21,885 nt of DNA from Bordetella parapertussis (lineage in GTDB: Bacteria; Pseudomonadota; Gammaproteobacteria; Burkholderiales; Burkholderiaceae): contig CAMDLJ010000006.1 in NCBI GenBank assembly GCA_945901665.1, positions 1-21,885 of the forward strand, written 5' to 3'. The position numbers were made by a program, and so were the translations under genes. This document shows positions 7,075-16,094 of the stretch, in pieces. Under the pieces are notes generated by a model, which did not search any database, had not been told where the DNA came from, and worked only from the letters and a program-made list of their open reading frames with translations. Each line of letters opens with the position of its first letter. Position 1 is the stretch's first letter.

Positions 7075-8339
7075 TGCCGCCCAGCGTGGCCGTGATCGGC
7101 GCCGGGCCTGCCGGCCTGATGGCCGCAGAAGTGCTGAGCTTGGCGGGTGTGGCGGTGCATGTGTATGACGCCATGCCCAGCGTGGGACGCAAGTTTTTAC
7201 TGGCGGGCAAAGGCGGGCTCAACATCACCCATGCGGAACCCTTGCCGCTGTTCACCGGCCGCTATGGCGTCCGCGCCGACACCATCGCCCCTTGGCTGAA
7301 CCACTTTGGCCCCGCCGAGTTGCGCCAATGGGTGCATGGCTTGGGCATTGACACCTTTGTGGGCAGCACCCAACGGGTGTTTCCTGCCGACATGAAGGCC
7401 GCCCCCTTGCTGCGCGCTTGGTTGCACCGTTTGCGCCACCCCGCCCAGGGCGTGCCGGTGGGCTTTCACATGCGCCACCGTTGGCTGGGTGACCTCCACC
7501 CCACCAACCATGGCTGGCAAATGCGCTTTGACACACCCCACGGCGAGCAAGTGGCCCAGGCCCAGGCCGTGGTGCTGGCCTTGGGCGGGGGCAGTTGGCC
7601 GCGCCTGGGGTCCGACGGCGCTTGGGTGCCGTGGCTGGCACAACAAGGTGTGGGTGTGGCCCCTTTGCAACCGAGCAATTGCGGTTTTGATGTGCGTTTG
7701 GGCGAGCGTTTGGGTTGGAGCCCGCATTTGCGCCAACACTTCGCCGGCCAGGTGCTGAAAAACGTGGGCTTGTCGTTTGAAGTGGATGGCGCTGTGGTGT
7801 TTGATCGCGTGGGTGAAATGGTCATCACAGAAACCGGCATCGAGGGAAGCTTGGTTTATGCCGCCTCCAGCCATTTGCGCGACGCCATCGCAGGCCACGG
7901 CAGTGCCACCCTGCACCTGAACCTGCGCCCTGACTTCACGCCGGATCGCATGCGCCAAGAGGTGGCGTACCCGCGCGGCTCGCGCACCCTCAGCAGCCAC
8001 TTGCACAGCCGGGTGGGCCTGACCAAATTGCACACCGCACTGCTGCACGAAGTGCTGGCCAAAGAAACCCTGAGCAACCCAGGCTTACTGGCCCAAACCA
8101 TTGGCCACCTGCCCATCACCTTGCATGCGCCGCGCCCCATCGCCGAGGCCATCAGCAGCGCGGGTGGGGTGGGCTTTGCATCATTGACCGATGCACTCAT
8201 GCTGAGCGAGTTACCCGGTGTGTTTTGTGCCGGTGAAATGCTCGATTGGGAGGCTCCCACTGGCGGCTACTTGCTCAGCGCGTGCTGGGCCAGCGGGCGG
8301 GTGGCGGGGCAAGGGGTATTGGGTTTTTTAAAGCATTGA
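7074..8339 (+). CDS. BaiN/HI0933-like FAD-dependent flavoprotein
   Basis: This 421-residue protein has an N-terminal dinucleotide-binding motif VAVIGAGPAGLMAAE, the family signature VGRKFLLAGKGGLNITH and a C-terminal FAD-contact block CAGEMLDWEAPTGGYLLSAC, which places it in the HI0933/BaiN-like flavoproteins, of the subgroup with TIGR03862-type members. The substrate is unknown; relatives are annotated as NAD(P)/FAD-dependent oxidoreductases. It starts at ATG 7074, sharing the base A of the exonuclease stop (TGATG), or at GTG 7071; both indicate coupling to the exonuclease gene. It ends only 2 bp before the end of the convergent acyl-CoA synthetase gene, leaving no space for a terminator. 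Confidence 0.86.
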   Translation: MPPSVAVIGAGPAGLMAAEVLSLAGVAVHVYDAMPSVGRKFLLAGKGGLNITHAEPLPLFTGRYGVRADTIAPWLNHFGPAELRQWVHGLGIDTFVGSTQRVFPADMKAAPLLRAWLHRLRHPAQGVPVGFHMRHRWLGDLHPTNHGWQMRFDTPHGEQVAQAQAVVLALGGGSWPRLGSDGAWVPWLAQQGVGVAPLQPSNCGFDVRLGERLGWSPHLRQHFAGQVLKNVGLSFEVDGAVVFDRVGEMVITETGIEGSLVYAASSHLRDAIAGHGSATLHLNLRPDFTPDRMRQEVAYPRGSRTLSSHLHSRVGLTKLHTALLHEVLAKETLSNPGLLAQTIGHLPITLHAPRPIAEAISSAGGVGFASLTDALMLSELPGVFCAGEMLDWEAPTGGYLLSACWASGRVAGQGVLGFLKH

Positions 8340-8341
8340 GC

Positions 8342-9865
8342 TCAAGCGTCACGCAAATTTCTGCGCAATATTTTCCCCATGCTGTTGCGCGGCAGTGCAT
8401 CCACAAAATGAACCCCTTTGGGGACCTTGTAAGGCGCCAAGGATGCGCGACAAAAAGCCGTCAAATCTGGTGCGGTGATGGCCAAGCCTGGTTTGGCAAC
8501 GACAAACGCCTGGATGGCTTCGCCCCAATAGGCATCTGGTTTTCCAACCACTGCACATTCGGCCACAGAAGGGTGGCTGAGCAGCAATTCCTCTACCTCT
8601 CGGGGATACACGTTTTCACCACCCGTGATGATCATGTCATTCTTGCGGTCAACAATGTACAAATAGCCCTCGTTGTCAATTTTGGCCAAGTCCCCGGTGA
8701 TGAACCAATCGCCTCGCCTGGCTTTCTCTGTGGCCTGCGGCAGGTTGTGATAGCGCGCAAAACAATAGGGCGAGGCCACGGCCAATTCACCCACTGTGTC
8801 GATGCCAGCCACATCGCCGTTATCGTTCCATATTTGGATGTACGTGCCCGGCAAGCACTGACCCACGCATGCGATTTTTCGCAATTGGTCTGCCGGCCGC
8901 AAAGCGGTGACGATATTGGTCTCGGTGGTACCGTAGCGCTCGAACAAAACGCCGTCCCCAAAATGGTCAATGATTTTTGACTTCATGCTTTGGGCCAGCG
9001 GTGCCGTACCCGAGATCAGCGCCTTGAGCGATGATGTGTCATACGACCTGGCCTTGGGGTCGCCAGAAAACAATGCAGCAAAGTGCGTTGGCACCATATA
9101 TGTGCTGGTCGCCCGCGTGCGCTCAATGGTGGACATCAAACGCTCAATGTCAAATTTGGGCATGATTTCCACCGAGCCGCCAAAAAATATAGGTACCAGG
9201 GCCATCAAAAAACCCGCCCCATGAAACATGGGTGTTGTGGCGACAGCCCGATCGTCGGGACCATAAGTCCCGTGCTCAGAAGCCATGGCATAACAAGCCA
9301 GCACGCGGCCCCGGTGGGACAGCATCACCCCCTTGGGTCTTCCGGTCGCTCCCGATGTGTAGGGAATAGAAAAAATATCGTTTTCCGACACATCCACATC
9401 CAATATGGCGCTTGAAGCGTTTTGTAACAGCGCCTCATATTCATCGCCGATCACGATGACGCGCTCAACACTGGCGGGGATGGCAGCCATGGCCAAGTCT
9501 TGAAGTTCAGCGTCCACAAACAACACGCGCGCGCCTGAGTCCTCACACAGAAACCGCACCTCGGGCAGCGCAGATGCGGGTCCAATGGTGGCGACGGCCA
9601 CGCCTGCCGATGACAAGCCACAGACCAGCTCCATGTATTCCAAGCGATTGCGCATCATCAAGGCCGCCCGATCGCCATGTCGCAGCCCCAGCCCAGCATG
9701 CGCCAAATTGGATACGCGGTCAATTCGGTCGATCAACTGCCGATACGTCAATGATTTAGATGACTCCGTGATGGCCGTCTTATGGGGCGTGCGCAAAGAA
9801 GACGCGCGAATGCCATCGGCAATCAAAATCGATTTGGATGCGCCATTTCTGATGGAGGTTTGCAT
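8342..9865 (-). CDS. AMP-forming acyl-CoA synthetase
   Basis: This 507-residue protein of the ANL superfamily should activate a carboxylate to an acyl-adenylate and then to the CoA thioester. The P-loop IPYTSGATGRPKGVMLSHRG starts at residue 167, the YGTTE motif is at 311-315, ITGD ends at 392, the hinge lies in IVDRKND (404-410), GGENVYPREVEE follows, and the catalytic lysine is Lys498 in NSMGKILRRNL. All expected catalytic parts are present. The acyl substrate cannot be deduced. It is the last gene of the minus-strand catabolic operon, 57 bp after the tandem hydrolase gene, a larger gap than between the others, and has no strong ribosome-binding site. In this context it probably activates the acid product of the pathway. 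Confidence 0.92.
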   Translation of the reverse strand: MQTSIRNGASKSILIADGIRASSLRTPHKTAITESSKSLTYRQLIDRIDRVSNLAHAGLGLRHGDRAALMMRNRLEYMELVCGLSSAGVAVATIGPASALPEVRFLCEDSGARVLFVDAELQDLAMAAIPASVERVIVIGDEYEALLQNASSAILDVDVSENDIFSIPYTSGATGRPKGVMLSHRGRVLACYAMASEHGTYGPDDRAVATTPMFHGAGFLMALVPIFFGGSVEIMPKFDIERLMSTIERTRATSTYMVPTHFAALFSGDPKARSYDTSSLKALISGTAPLAQSMKSKIIDHFGDGVLFERYGTTETNIVTALRPADQLRKIACVGQCLPGTYIQIWNDNGDVAGIDTVGELAVASPYCFARYHNLPQATEKARRGDWFITGDLAKIDNEGYLYIVDRKNDMIITGGENVYPREVEELLLSHPSVAECAVVGKPDAYWGEAIQAFVVAKPGLAITAPDLTAFCRASLAPYKVPKGVHFVDALPRNSMGKILRRNLRDA

Positions 9866-9922
9866 GTTCTGGTCTTTAAAAAAATCGCCATGTCGTCAAG
9901 TGACCCATCACCGCCATTGCTG

Positions 9923-11626
9923 TCAATCTGCGGCCGACGGACTTTGGATGAAGTCAAAAATCGCCTTCGACTTTGAAACCGCATCGTCGCTCAAATACAG
10001 TGCCGTTGCATCTTGACGCACCATCAATGCTTCTTCAAAACAAGGTCGAAAGAGGTCCTGCTCGGAACACATCATCAAACAAGCCTGCTGTGACTTAGCA
10101 AGCTCGGCGGCCATCGGGTAATCCAAAGCCGCACGCCAAGCTGGTGCAAAGCCGCCGACTTGTTTGACCATTTCCCGCACTTCCAAATGAATGGCCTGGG
10201 GGTCGATGTGCGGCGCTCCCGGTTTTTGAGCGCCATGGTTCTTTTCAAACCAAGGCCACCACAGTCCCATGTCACGGCGCATGTGCCAAATGCGCAGCAA
10301 ATGCGTGCCATCCCAGGTGGGTGCCACGGGCTCAACACCTTCCAGCCACTTTTGCGCCCATTGGGTGCGCTGCGTTTGACTCAGGCACAAGGGACCATCC
10401 AGGATCAAGCTTTTGACACGCGTGGGTACCAGATTGGCCAGCTCAACCGCCACCATAGCACCCGCATTGTGCCCATACAGGTGGAACGCATCCACTCCCA
10501 AAGCGGACAATATTTTTAAACTGGTCTGCGCCCAATGGCCCACATCCGGCACATTCGCCTGATCCAAGTCAGACTCGCCATATCCTGGCAGGTCAAAAGC
10601 CAAAGCAGAATGCTGAAGACCCAACTCACACAACAACCCATCCAATAGCGCCGACGATCCCGGCGCGTGGTGCAGCAACACCAAGGGTGCTTGATGCTGA
10701 ATATTGCCCATGGTGCGAACCAATACCTGCGCGCCATCAATGTCGATGTACTGCGTTGTGGTTCGTCCAAGGATGGGCGTGCATTCGGGCGCCACGGGCG
10801 CCTCACCTTGGGGCAGGTGGCGCAACAAAAGGTCCAACTCAACCGCCATGGATTCGTGTTTGTTTCTGGGCAGCGCATGCGTCCACGAGCCCGGTGGCAT
10901 CATTTGCGGCGTGTGGCCTTGGCTGTCGCCAGGGCGCCCCGCAAAACACACCGGCACCGTCAAGTCGGCACAGGCGTCCAGGCCCCGATGCCGATAAGCC
11001 GTGGCATAACCAATTCGATAGCCGTCTCCCGCCTCCAGCATTTCAACCACACCACGGTGTAAAAAATGCCAATCTGGCACATCCGTGTCTGCCCGATGCG
11101 CTGCATCTTGCGCATTCCAAGGCCAAAAAACATGTTGCTCCCGGTAGCGAAACCACAACCAGAGCAAATGGCTGCCATCAAAGCTGGGAACAATGGGGGG
11201 AAGGTAGGTTGACAACCTGCGCTCGCGCTCTTGCAAGGTGTAAATGGGGAAGCCATCAGAGAGTGCCATGGCGCATCGTTGGGGGTGTCTGGCTGCAAAT
11301 TCCACGGCAATTTGTGCGCCCGTGTGTCGCCCATACACCGCCACCTGATCTATACCCAGCACATCCAAGGTGTCAGCCAATGCATCGGCCAAATCTTCGG
11401 TGGTGACCATTTCGCTCGGCAACAAATCGGACAAACCAAACCCCGGGGTATCGGTGGCAATCACGGTGAACTTTTGCCCAAAATACGCCATGTGATCGCG
11501 CATCACCTTGGCCGAGCACGCCGATGCGTGCAACAAAACCAGCACCGGGCCAGAACCGCAGCGCAAATAATGCACGCGCCGGCCTTTCACGGTCACAAAG
11601 TGTTTTCGGATAGTGGCTTTCATCAT
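9923..11626 (-). CDS. Fused tandem alpha/beta-hydrolase protein with atypical nucleophile sites
   Basis: This 567-residue protein consists of two alpha/beta-hydrolase domains (about 1-275 and 290-560) that are diverged copies of one another: TPGFGLSD and LPGYGESD, then the cap-region pairs DGSHLLWLWFR...WPW and DGTHLLRIWHMRRD...WPW line up. The nucleophile elbow, normally G-x-S-x-G, is GRHTG (99-103, His101) in domain 1 and GHNAG (385-389, Asn387) in domain 2. Domain 1 keeps possible acid and base residues (Asp234, His257). Domain 2 keeps Asp524 but has no clear C-terminal histidine. The start at 11626 overlaps the oxidase stop by 4 bp (ATGA), and a second ATG directly follows. The two domains may be a non-canonical hydrolase or lyase, or one may be only structural. 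The length is about twice that of a single-domain enzyme. Confidence 0.88.
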   Translation of the reverse strand: MMKATIRKHFVTVKGRRVHYLRCGSGPVLVLLHASACSAKVMRDHMAYFGQKFTVIATDTPGFGLSDLLPSEMVTTEDLADALADTLDVLGIDQVAVYGRHTGAQIAVEFAARHPQRCAMALSDGFPIYTLQERERRLSTYLPPIVPSFDGSHLLWLWFRYREQHVFWPWNAQDAAHRADTDVPDWHFLHRGVVEMLEAGDGYRIGYATAYRHRGLDACADLTVPVCFAGRPGDSQGHTPQMMPPGSWTHALPRNKHESMAVELDLLLRHLPQGEAPVAPECTPILGRTTTQYIDIDGAQVLVRTMGNIQHQAPLVLLHHAPGSSALLDGLLCELGLQHSALAFDLPGYGESDLDQANVPDVGHWAQTSLKILSALGVDAFHLYGHNAGAMVAVELANLVPTRVKSLILDGPLCLSQTQRTQWAQKWLEGVEPVAPTWDGTHLLRIWHMRRDMGLWWPWFEKNHGAQKPGAPHIDPQAIHLEVREMVKQVGGFAPAWRAALDYPMAAELAKSQQACLMMCSEQDLFRPCFEEALMVRQDATALYLSDDAVSKSKAIFDFIQSPSAAD

Positions 11627-13176
11627 GAAGACGTACCTCGACCCAAACCGAGAACCCCTGGGTTCATAGCCCCACGCGGGTCAAGGGCTGTTTTGATGTG
11701 GCCAAGCAGGCTTTGCGTGCCCGGCGTCAAACCTGTCAAGTATGGATAAAACCGACCCAATTGGGCATGCACTGCATCGTGTTCGCCCATCACCTGGCGC
11801 AGTTGGTCGCGCACTTGCGCCACCAATGTGCGGGCCTTTTCATTCACCTCAAAGTTTGCAAACCGCGCCTGGTTGCGCGGCGTCAAGTGCGCCATGTGGA
11901 TGGCATCCAACTGGTCATGCCAATAAAACATCGGTTCAATCGTGATGTAGGCCCCCATGGTAGAAATGATCCAGGAATAAAACACCCCCGCACCTTGAAG
12001 CTGTGCCTCATAGCCCTGGAGTTGAGCCACCAAGTCGCGCATGCAAGCCTGGGCTCGCGAGAGCGGCAATATGGCATGGACCGGGACCCATCGCTCACCC
12101 TCTGGGCCCACCAAGCCTCGGATGGAATAGGGCTTGGCCCGCATCGCTTTGGGGATCATGTTGTCGATTTCTTGCCCTTTTTCCTGGCACACACCCCTGG
12201 CCAATGCCATTTGGAATTCGGCAATTTGTGGTGTGGTTGCCTCAACCGTCAGATGCAAAGACCACTTGGCCCGTTTGAGCTCGCCTTTGCCAAACGCCAG
12301 TTGGGCCAGGTCCTTGACGGCCTCACCCAGCGACTTGGATTCACTGATCACCGCCTTGGCCACACCCAAGGCCTCCCCCACATCCACTTGGGTGGCCGAA
12401 TTGGCTTTGAGCTGATCCATGGACAAAGCACGGGTCACCAACTCCCGCTGGCGCAAGCGAATCAGCGCGTCCAACATGTCCTCATGGGTGTCAAATTGAA
12501 AAGAGGCAAAAGCAGCCTCGCGCTCCACCGTGAGACGAACCACCAATTCTGTTTTGATGCCAAAAGCACCGCAGTCCCCCAAAAAAAGGCCCGTCAGGTC
12601 AGGTCCGGCATAGCGGGTGAACGCACTGGACCCACGCTTGGCAGCCGACCCTGTGGTCACCGCCGTGCCATCTGCCAACACCACGGTCAGCCCAATGAAA
12701 TGCTCCAAGCCACCGGGCAGGTTTTGCGATGCAGCGCCCCCAATGGTGCTGTGGCTGCCTGAAATCGGGCTGATTTGTGCGGCACGCAGTCCACGCGGCT
12801 TGAGCGCATCGGCCAACTCTTGCCAAGTGGTGCCGGCGCCCACGATGGCGTACATATCCTGCGCAAACACTTCTATTTTTTTGAGCCTCAAACAATCGAC
12901 CACCACGGCCGCCGTGGCCGGCACGACACCTGCTGTGTATGACAAGCCAGCGCCGCGCGGCACCAACGCCACATCGCTTCTTGCCAAAGCCTGCATCACT
13001 TGCGACATTTGTTCTGTGGACCCAGGGCGAATGACAGCTTGCGCCGCCACTGCATCAGGCCACACAAAGATGTCGGCGGTGGCGGCGGCGCAACTCAAGG
13101 GATCCAGCAGCAGATCGGCCTTGCCCACGATCGAGGCAAGTTCGTCCAGAAGCGGCTTTGGCAATGGGCCGCTCAT
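11623..13176 (-). CDS. FAD-linked oxidase (GlcD-like, PCMH-type FAD domain)
   Basis: This 517-residue flavoprotein has the FAD-binding PCMH type fold: IRPGSTEQMSQVMQAL (49-64), the pyrophosphate-binding PRGAGLSYT (73-81), AIVGAGTTWQELADAL (110-125), STIGGAASQNLPGG (143-156), and GPDLTGLFLGDCGAFGIKTE (191-210). A C-terminal FAD-oxidase domain ending LGLGRGTSS follows. Relatives include glycolate and D-lactate dehydrogenases and vanillyl-alcohol-type oxidases, which dehydrogenate hydroxy acids or phenolic alcohols; the substrate here is unknown. It overlaps both neighbours by 4 bp (ATGA), so it is co-translated with the amidohydrolase and hydrolase genes. It is the only redox enzyme of the operon. 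Confidence 0.9.
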   Translation of the reverse strand: MSGPLPKPLLDELASIVGKADLLLDPLSCAAATADIFVWPDAVAAQAVIRPGSTEQMSQVMQALARSDVALVPRGAGLSYTAGVVPATAAVVVDCLRLKKIEVFAQDMYAIVGAGTTWQELADALKPRGLRAAQISPISGSHSTIGGAASQNLPGGLEHFIGLTVVLADGTAVTTGSAAKRGSSAFTRYAGPDLTGLFLGDCGAFGIKTELVVRLTVEREAAFASFQFDTHEDMLDALIRLRQRELVTRALSMDQLKANSATQVDVGEALGVAKAVISESKSLGEAVKDLAQLAFGKGELKRAKWSLHLTVEATTPQIAEFQMALARGVCQEKGQEIDNMIPKAMRAKPYSIRGLVGPEGERWVPVHAILPLSRAQACMRDLVAQLQGYEAQLQGAGVFYSWIISTMGAYITIEPMFYWHDQLDAIHMAHLTPRNQARFANFEVNEKARTLVAQVRDQLRQVMGEHDAVHAQLGRFYPYLTGLTPGTQSLLGHIKTALDPRGAMNPGVLGLGRGTSS

Positions 13177-14093
13177 GGGAGCTTGAAAAGTTTCAAAGCG
13201 TTTTCTCGCATGATTTTTCGCAGAGACTGTTCGCGAAAATTCAAGTTTTCAATGTCCAACACCGCCCGCTCAGGGTCAATGACTTTCCAGTCGGTACCAA
13301 ACAAAAACTTATCTTGCCCATAGGTGTTGGCATAGTGAATCACCGCGGGCGGCCAATGTTTGGGCGCATAAGCGTCCCCAGCCATGAACACATTGGGGTG
13401 CTTCCAACACACGGAGATCATTTCATCTGTCCATGGATAACCCAAATGAATTCCAATCAGGTTGAGCTCTGGGAAATGCATGGCCACGCGGTCCAGCGTC
13501 ATGGGTCGCCCAACGTTGGGCAGCCTTCTGTCTTTTTGGTAGACCAGGCAGTGGCCGACTTGCATCATCACCGGAATCTCTAACTCGGCGCACCTGGCGT
13601 AATACGGATACCAGACCGCACTGTCGGGTGCTTCGTCAAACCAGTGCGGATAGAAATGCGCGCCCACAAAACCATAAGTCTTGACCGCCACGTCCAACTC
13701 TTTCAAACCCGCAATGCCCCGCGTGGGGTCTAAGCCAGCCAAGCCAGAAAAACGATCGGGGTATTTGGCGCATATCTCGGCCACCCATTCATAAGGTATT
13801 TCGGTCGAGCCACGCACCCGCAAGTCACCACAGCGGGTGGCAATGAGCAAAGACCGCTCTATTCCAGCACGATCCATTTTTTCCAGGTACTGCTCCATGG
13901 TGATGCCATTGCTGTAGGCAGAGTTCAGCCGCACCTTGTCCAAAAAATTAGCATCCGTGGGGATGCGGTTTTCGGCAATCGCTTCGGGCGTATAGATGTT
14001 GACCACAATGTCAATCGCGCCGTAGCCCCACTTGGTATTTTCAGGTTTGAACGGATAGGCATGTGGCGCGCTGGGTTTGGACGGTGAGGTCAT
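13173..14093 (-). CDS. Amidohydrolase-2 family protein with missing metal ligands
   Basis: This 306-residue TIM-barrel protein is of the amidohydrolase-2 (ACMSD-like) group. The start at 14093 (MTSPSKPSA) is chosen because the typical sequence begins there and an AGGA is about 9 bases upstream. Family landmarks are AGIERSLLIATRCGDLRV, YPDRFSGLAGLDPTRGI, LIGIHLGYPWTDEMI (His216) and DKFLFGTDWKVIDPERA (Asp268). The usual N-terminal metal site HxH is absent: the strand reads AIDIVVNIYTP, with Val30 and Asn32 at the expected positions, and the usual histidine after beta-5 (PVxxHxG) is Gln178 in PVMMQVGH. Only His216 and Asp268 of the common set remain. It is therefore either a metal-independent enzyme or uses a rearranged site. 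It overlaps the oxidase gene by 4 bp. Confidence 0.87.
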   Translation of the reverse strand: MTSPSKPSAPHAYPFKPENTKWGYGAIDIVVNIYTPEAIAENRIPTDANFLDKVRLNSAYSNGITMEQYLEKMDRAGIERSLLIATRCGDLRVRGSTEIPYEWVAEICAKYPDRFSGLAGLDPTRGIAGLKELDVAVKTYGFVGAHFYPHWFDEAPDSAVWYPYYARCAELEIPVMMQVGHCLVYQKDRRLPNVGRPMTLDRVAMHFPELNLIGIHLGYPWTDEMISVCWKHPNVFMAGDAYAPKHWPPAVIHYANTYGQDKFLFGTDWKVIDPERAVLDIENLNFREQSLRKIMRENALKLFKLP

Positions 14094-14112
14094 GGGTAGG
14101 GTTCCTGGGGTT

Positions 14113-15120
14113 TTAACTTCTTGGGTCTGCGCTGGGCAACCAATTCGACGAGTCCGCCACGCGGTTGCACGCCACCTGATGTGCAGCATCATGCGCCTGC
14201 CCACCGTTGAGGTTTGAGAACGCGGGAAAAACTTGCCGGCACTGCGCCCGCACCAAAGGGCACCGAGAAGAGAATAAGCAACCGGCAGGCAAGTTCAAAG
14301 GGCTGGGTATCTCCCCCACAGCGGGCAAACGGGACAACACCGCCTTGGGATTCGCCGGCAAATGGGCAGACATCAGCGTTTGGGTGTAAGGGTGTGCAGG
14401 GTTGTTAAAAATCTCACGTGTGGGCCCTTGTTCGACCACCTTGCCCAAATACAAAACCAACAATCTCTGGGTCATCAATTCGACCGTTTCCAGATCGTGG
14501 CTGATCAAGAGCAAGGCCACGCCGGTTTCTTTTCTGATGGTGTCCAAAAGTTCCAAAATGCCCGCGCGGACCGATAAGTCCAGTGAACTGGTGGGCTCGT
14601 CAAGCACCAACAACCGAGGCTTTGATGCGATCGCTCGGGCAATGCAGACGCGCTGCAACTGCCCACCCGACAGCTCATGGGGAAACCGCTTGAGCGACTC
14701 CATGGGCAAATGCACGCGCTCAGCCAACCCATGGACGGCTTGCACGCGTTGGGTTTCGCTCAAAGAGGTGTGCAGCTTCAATGGCTCGGACAATGATCGA
14801 CCGACCGTCATGCGCGGGTTCAATGCCCCCCACGGGTCCTGGAAAACCACTTGAATTTGCGACCGAAGTCGGCGCATTTGTTCGTCTGATAAGTGGGTGA
14901 TGTCTTGCCCATCAAAGAAAATTTGCCCTGCACTGACCGGCGTCAAACGGGTCATCAGCAGCCCCAGTGTCGACTTGCCCGAACCACTCTCGCCCACCAA
15001 ACCCACCGATTCTCCCGCTTGGATGTTCAGGCTCACACGGTCGACTGCAGTGACTTGCGCACCACCGTCGGCCGGAAATTTTTTCACCACATCATGCAAC
15101 TCGATCAATGGACGACTCAT
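14113..15120 (-). CDS. Peptide-type ABC transporter ATP-binding protein (DppF/OppF-like)
   Basis: This 335-residue ATPase of a peptide/nickel-type importer has Walker A GESGSGKS (43-50), the Q-loop VVFQDPWGALNP (91-102), the signature LSGGQLQRV (150-158), Walker B LLVLDEP (170-176) and the H-loop LISHD (His208). The C-terminal oligopeptide-transporter region includes HPYTQTLMSA and GCLFSSRCPLVRAQC. The start at 15120 overlaps the stop of the other ATPase gene as ATGA. The amidohydrolase start follows after 19 bp. It should form a heterodimer with the DppD-like ATPase on the two permeases. The substrate is not predictable from this subunit. Confidence 0.93.
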   Translation of the reverse strand: MSRPLIELHDVVKKFPADGGAQVTAVDRVSLNIQAGESVGLVGESGSGKSTLGLLMTRLTPVSAGQIFFDGQDITHLSDEQMRRLRSQIQVVFQDPWGALNPRMTVGRSLSEPLKLHTSLSETQRVQAVHGLAERVHLPMESLKRFPHELSGGQLQRVCIARAIASKPRLLVLDEPTSSLDLSVRAGILELLDTIRKETGVALLLISHDLETVELMTQRLLVLYLGKVVEQGPTREIFNNPAHPYTQTLMSAHLPANPKAVLSRLPAVGEIPSPLNLPAGCLFSSRCPLVRAQCRQVFPAFSNLNGGQAHDAAHQVACNRVADSSNWLPSADPRS

Positions 15121-16094
15121 GGCATGGCATTCGGAAAGTGACAGCGCACTTGGTGGGTTGATCCGACCTCCAGGGTTGGCAAACTCGAGCCACACACGGC
15201 TTGCGCTTTGGGGCATCGATCCATGTACACACACCCAATGGGCAAGTCGTACAGGTTGGGCGGAGAACCAACGGCGCTGGCAAAACCATGCACTGCAATT
15301 TGCTTCGGGGTGGAGGCAATCAGGCTTTGGGTGTAAGGGTGCCTTTGCTCTTCAAACACTTTGCCCACAGGCCCCTCTTCGACGATGGCACCCGCAAACA
15401 TGACGGCCATGCGATCACAGTAATGGGCCACGATGCCCAAGTCGTGGGTGATGATGATGGCACTCATCCCATTTGCAGAAACCAAACGTTTGAAAATATC
15501 CAGCACTTCGGCTTGAACCGTCAAGTCCAATCCCGTGGTCGGCTCATCGGCAATCACCAGGCGTGGGGCATTGATCAAGCCGGCCGCAATCAGCACGCGC
15601 TGCGCCATGCCCCCCGACAACTCATGGGGCCAGGCCTTCATGCGTTGCACAGGGTCCGGGATTTGGACTTGCTCGAGCATGTCGATGGCTCTTGCATGCG
15701 CTTTGGCACGATCGGTCTGACCGTGTTCGCGCTGGATGCGGATGAGTTGCTCACCTATGCGGGCCGTGGGGTCCAAGGACGTCTTGGGCGACTGCGGGAT
15801 CAAGGTGATGCTTTTGCCACGCGCGGATCGACCGCCAGGGTTGTCCAACAGCCCCAGCTCTTGACCTTCAAATTGAATCGTTCCTGCCACGACCTGCGCA
15901 GGTGGGCGCAACAAGCCCAACAAAGCCAAGGCTGTCAGCGACTTTCCCGCACCGGTTTCACCCACCAAGCCCAACACCTGTCCTGGCTCCAAATCAAACG
16001 AGACCCCGTTCAATGCCTTGGCCGTTCGGAGTTGGTTGTTCACGCCCCTGGAAATGAAATGAACATGCAGGTTGTCCACCGACAGCAAGCTCAT
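15117..16094 (-). CDS. Peptide-type ABC transporter ATP-binding protein (DppD/OppD-like)
   Basis: This 325-residue ATPase carries Walker A GETGAGKS (45-52), the Q-loop LIPQSPKTSLDP with Gln101, the signature LSGGMAQRV (159-167), Walker B LVIADEP (179-185), the D-loop TGLD and the H-loop IITHD (His217). The C-terminal region with HPYTQSLIAS and CVYMDRCPKAQAVC is the oligopeptide-type extension with its conserved cysteines. It overlaps the DppC-like permease gene and the DppF-like ATPase gene by 4 bp each, as expected for subunits made in equal amounts. Confidence 0.93.
   Translation of the reverse strand: MSLLSVDNLHVHFISRGVNNQLRTAKALNGVSFDLEPGQVLGLVGETGAGKSLTALALLGLLRPPAQVVAGTIQFEGQELGLLDNPGGRSARGKSITLIPQSPKTSLDPTARIGEQLIRIQREHGQTDRAKAHARAIDMLEQVQIPDPVQRMKAWPHELSGGMAQRVLIAAGLINAPRLVIADEPTTGLDLTVQAEVLDIFKRLVSANGMSAIIITHDLGIVAHYCDRMAVMFAGAIVEEGPVGKVFEEQRHPYTQSLIASTPKQIAVHGFASAVGSPPNLYDLPIGCVYMDRCPKAQAVCGSSLPTLEVGSTHQVRCHFPNAMP

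Noticed and set aside
9866..9922. Separate promoter or terminator in the 57-bp gap before the acyl-CoA synthetase gene
   Set aside because: A T-rich run is present on the minus strand, but there is no stem before it and no credible -35/-10 pair.
11698..12762. Plus-strand open frame of 354 codons opposite the FAD-linked oxidase gene
   Set aside because: The oxidase has clear FAD motifs in the other direction; this frame is a by-product of its codon use.
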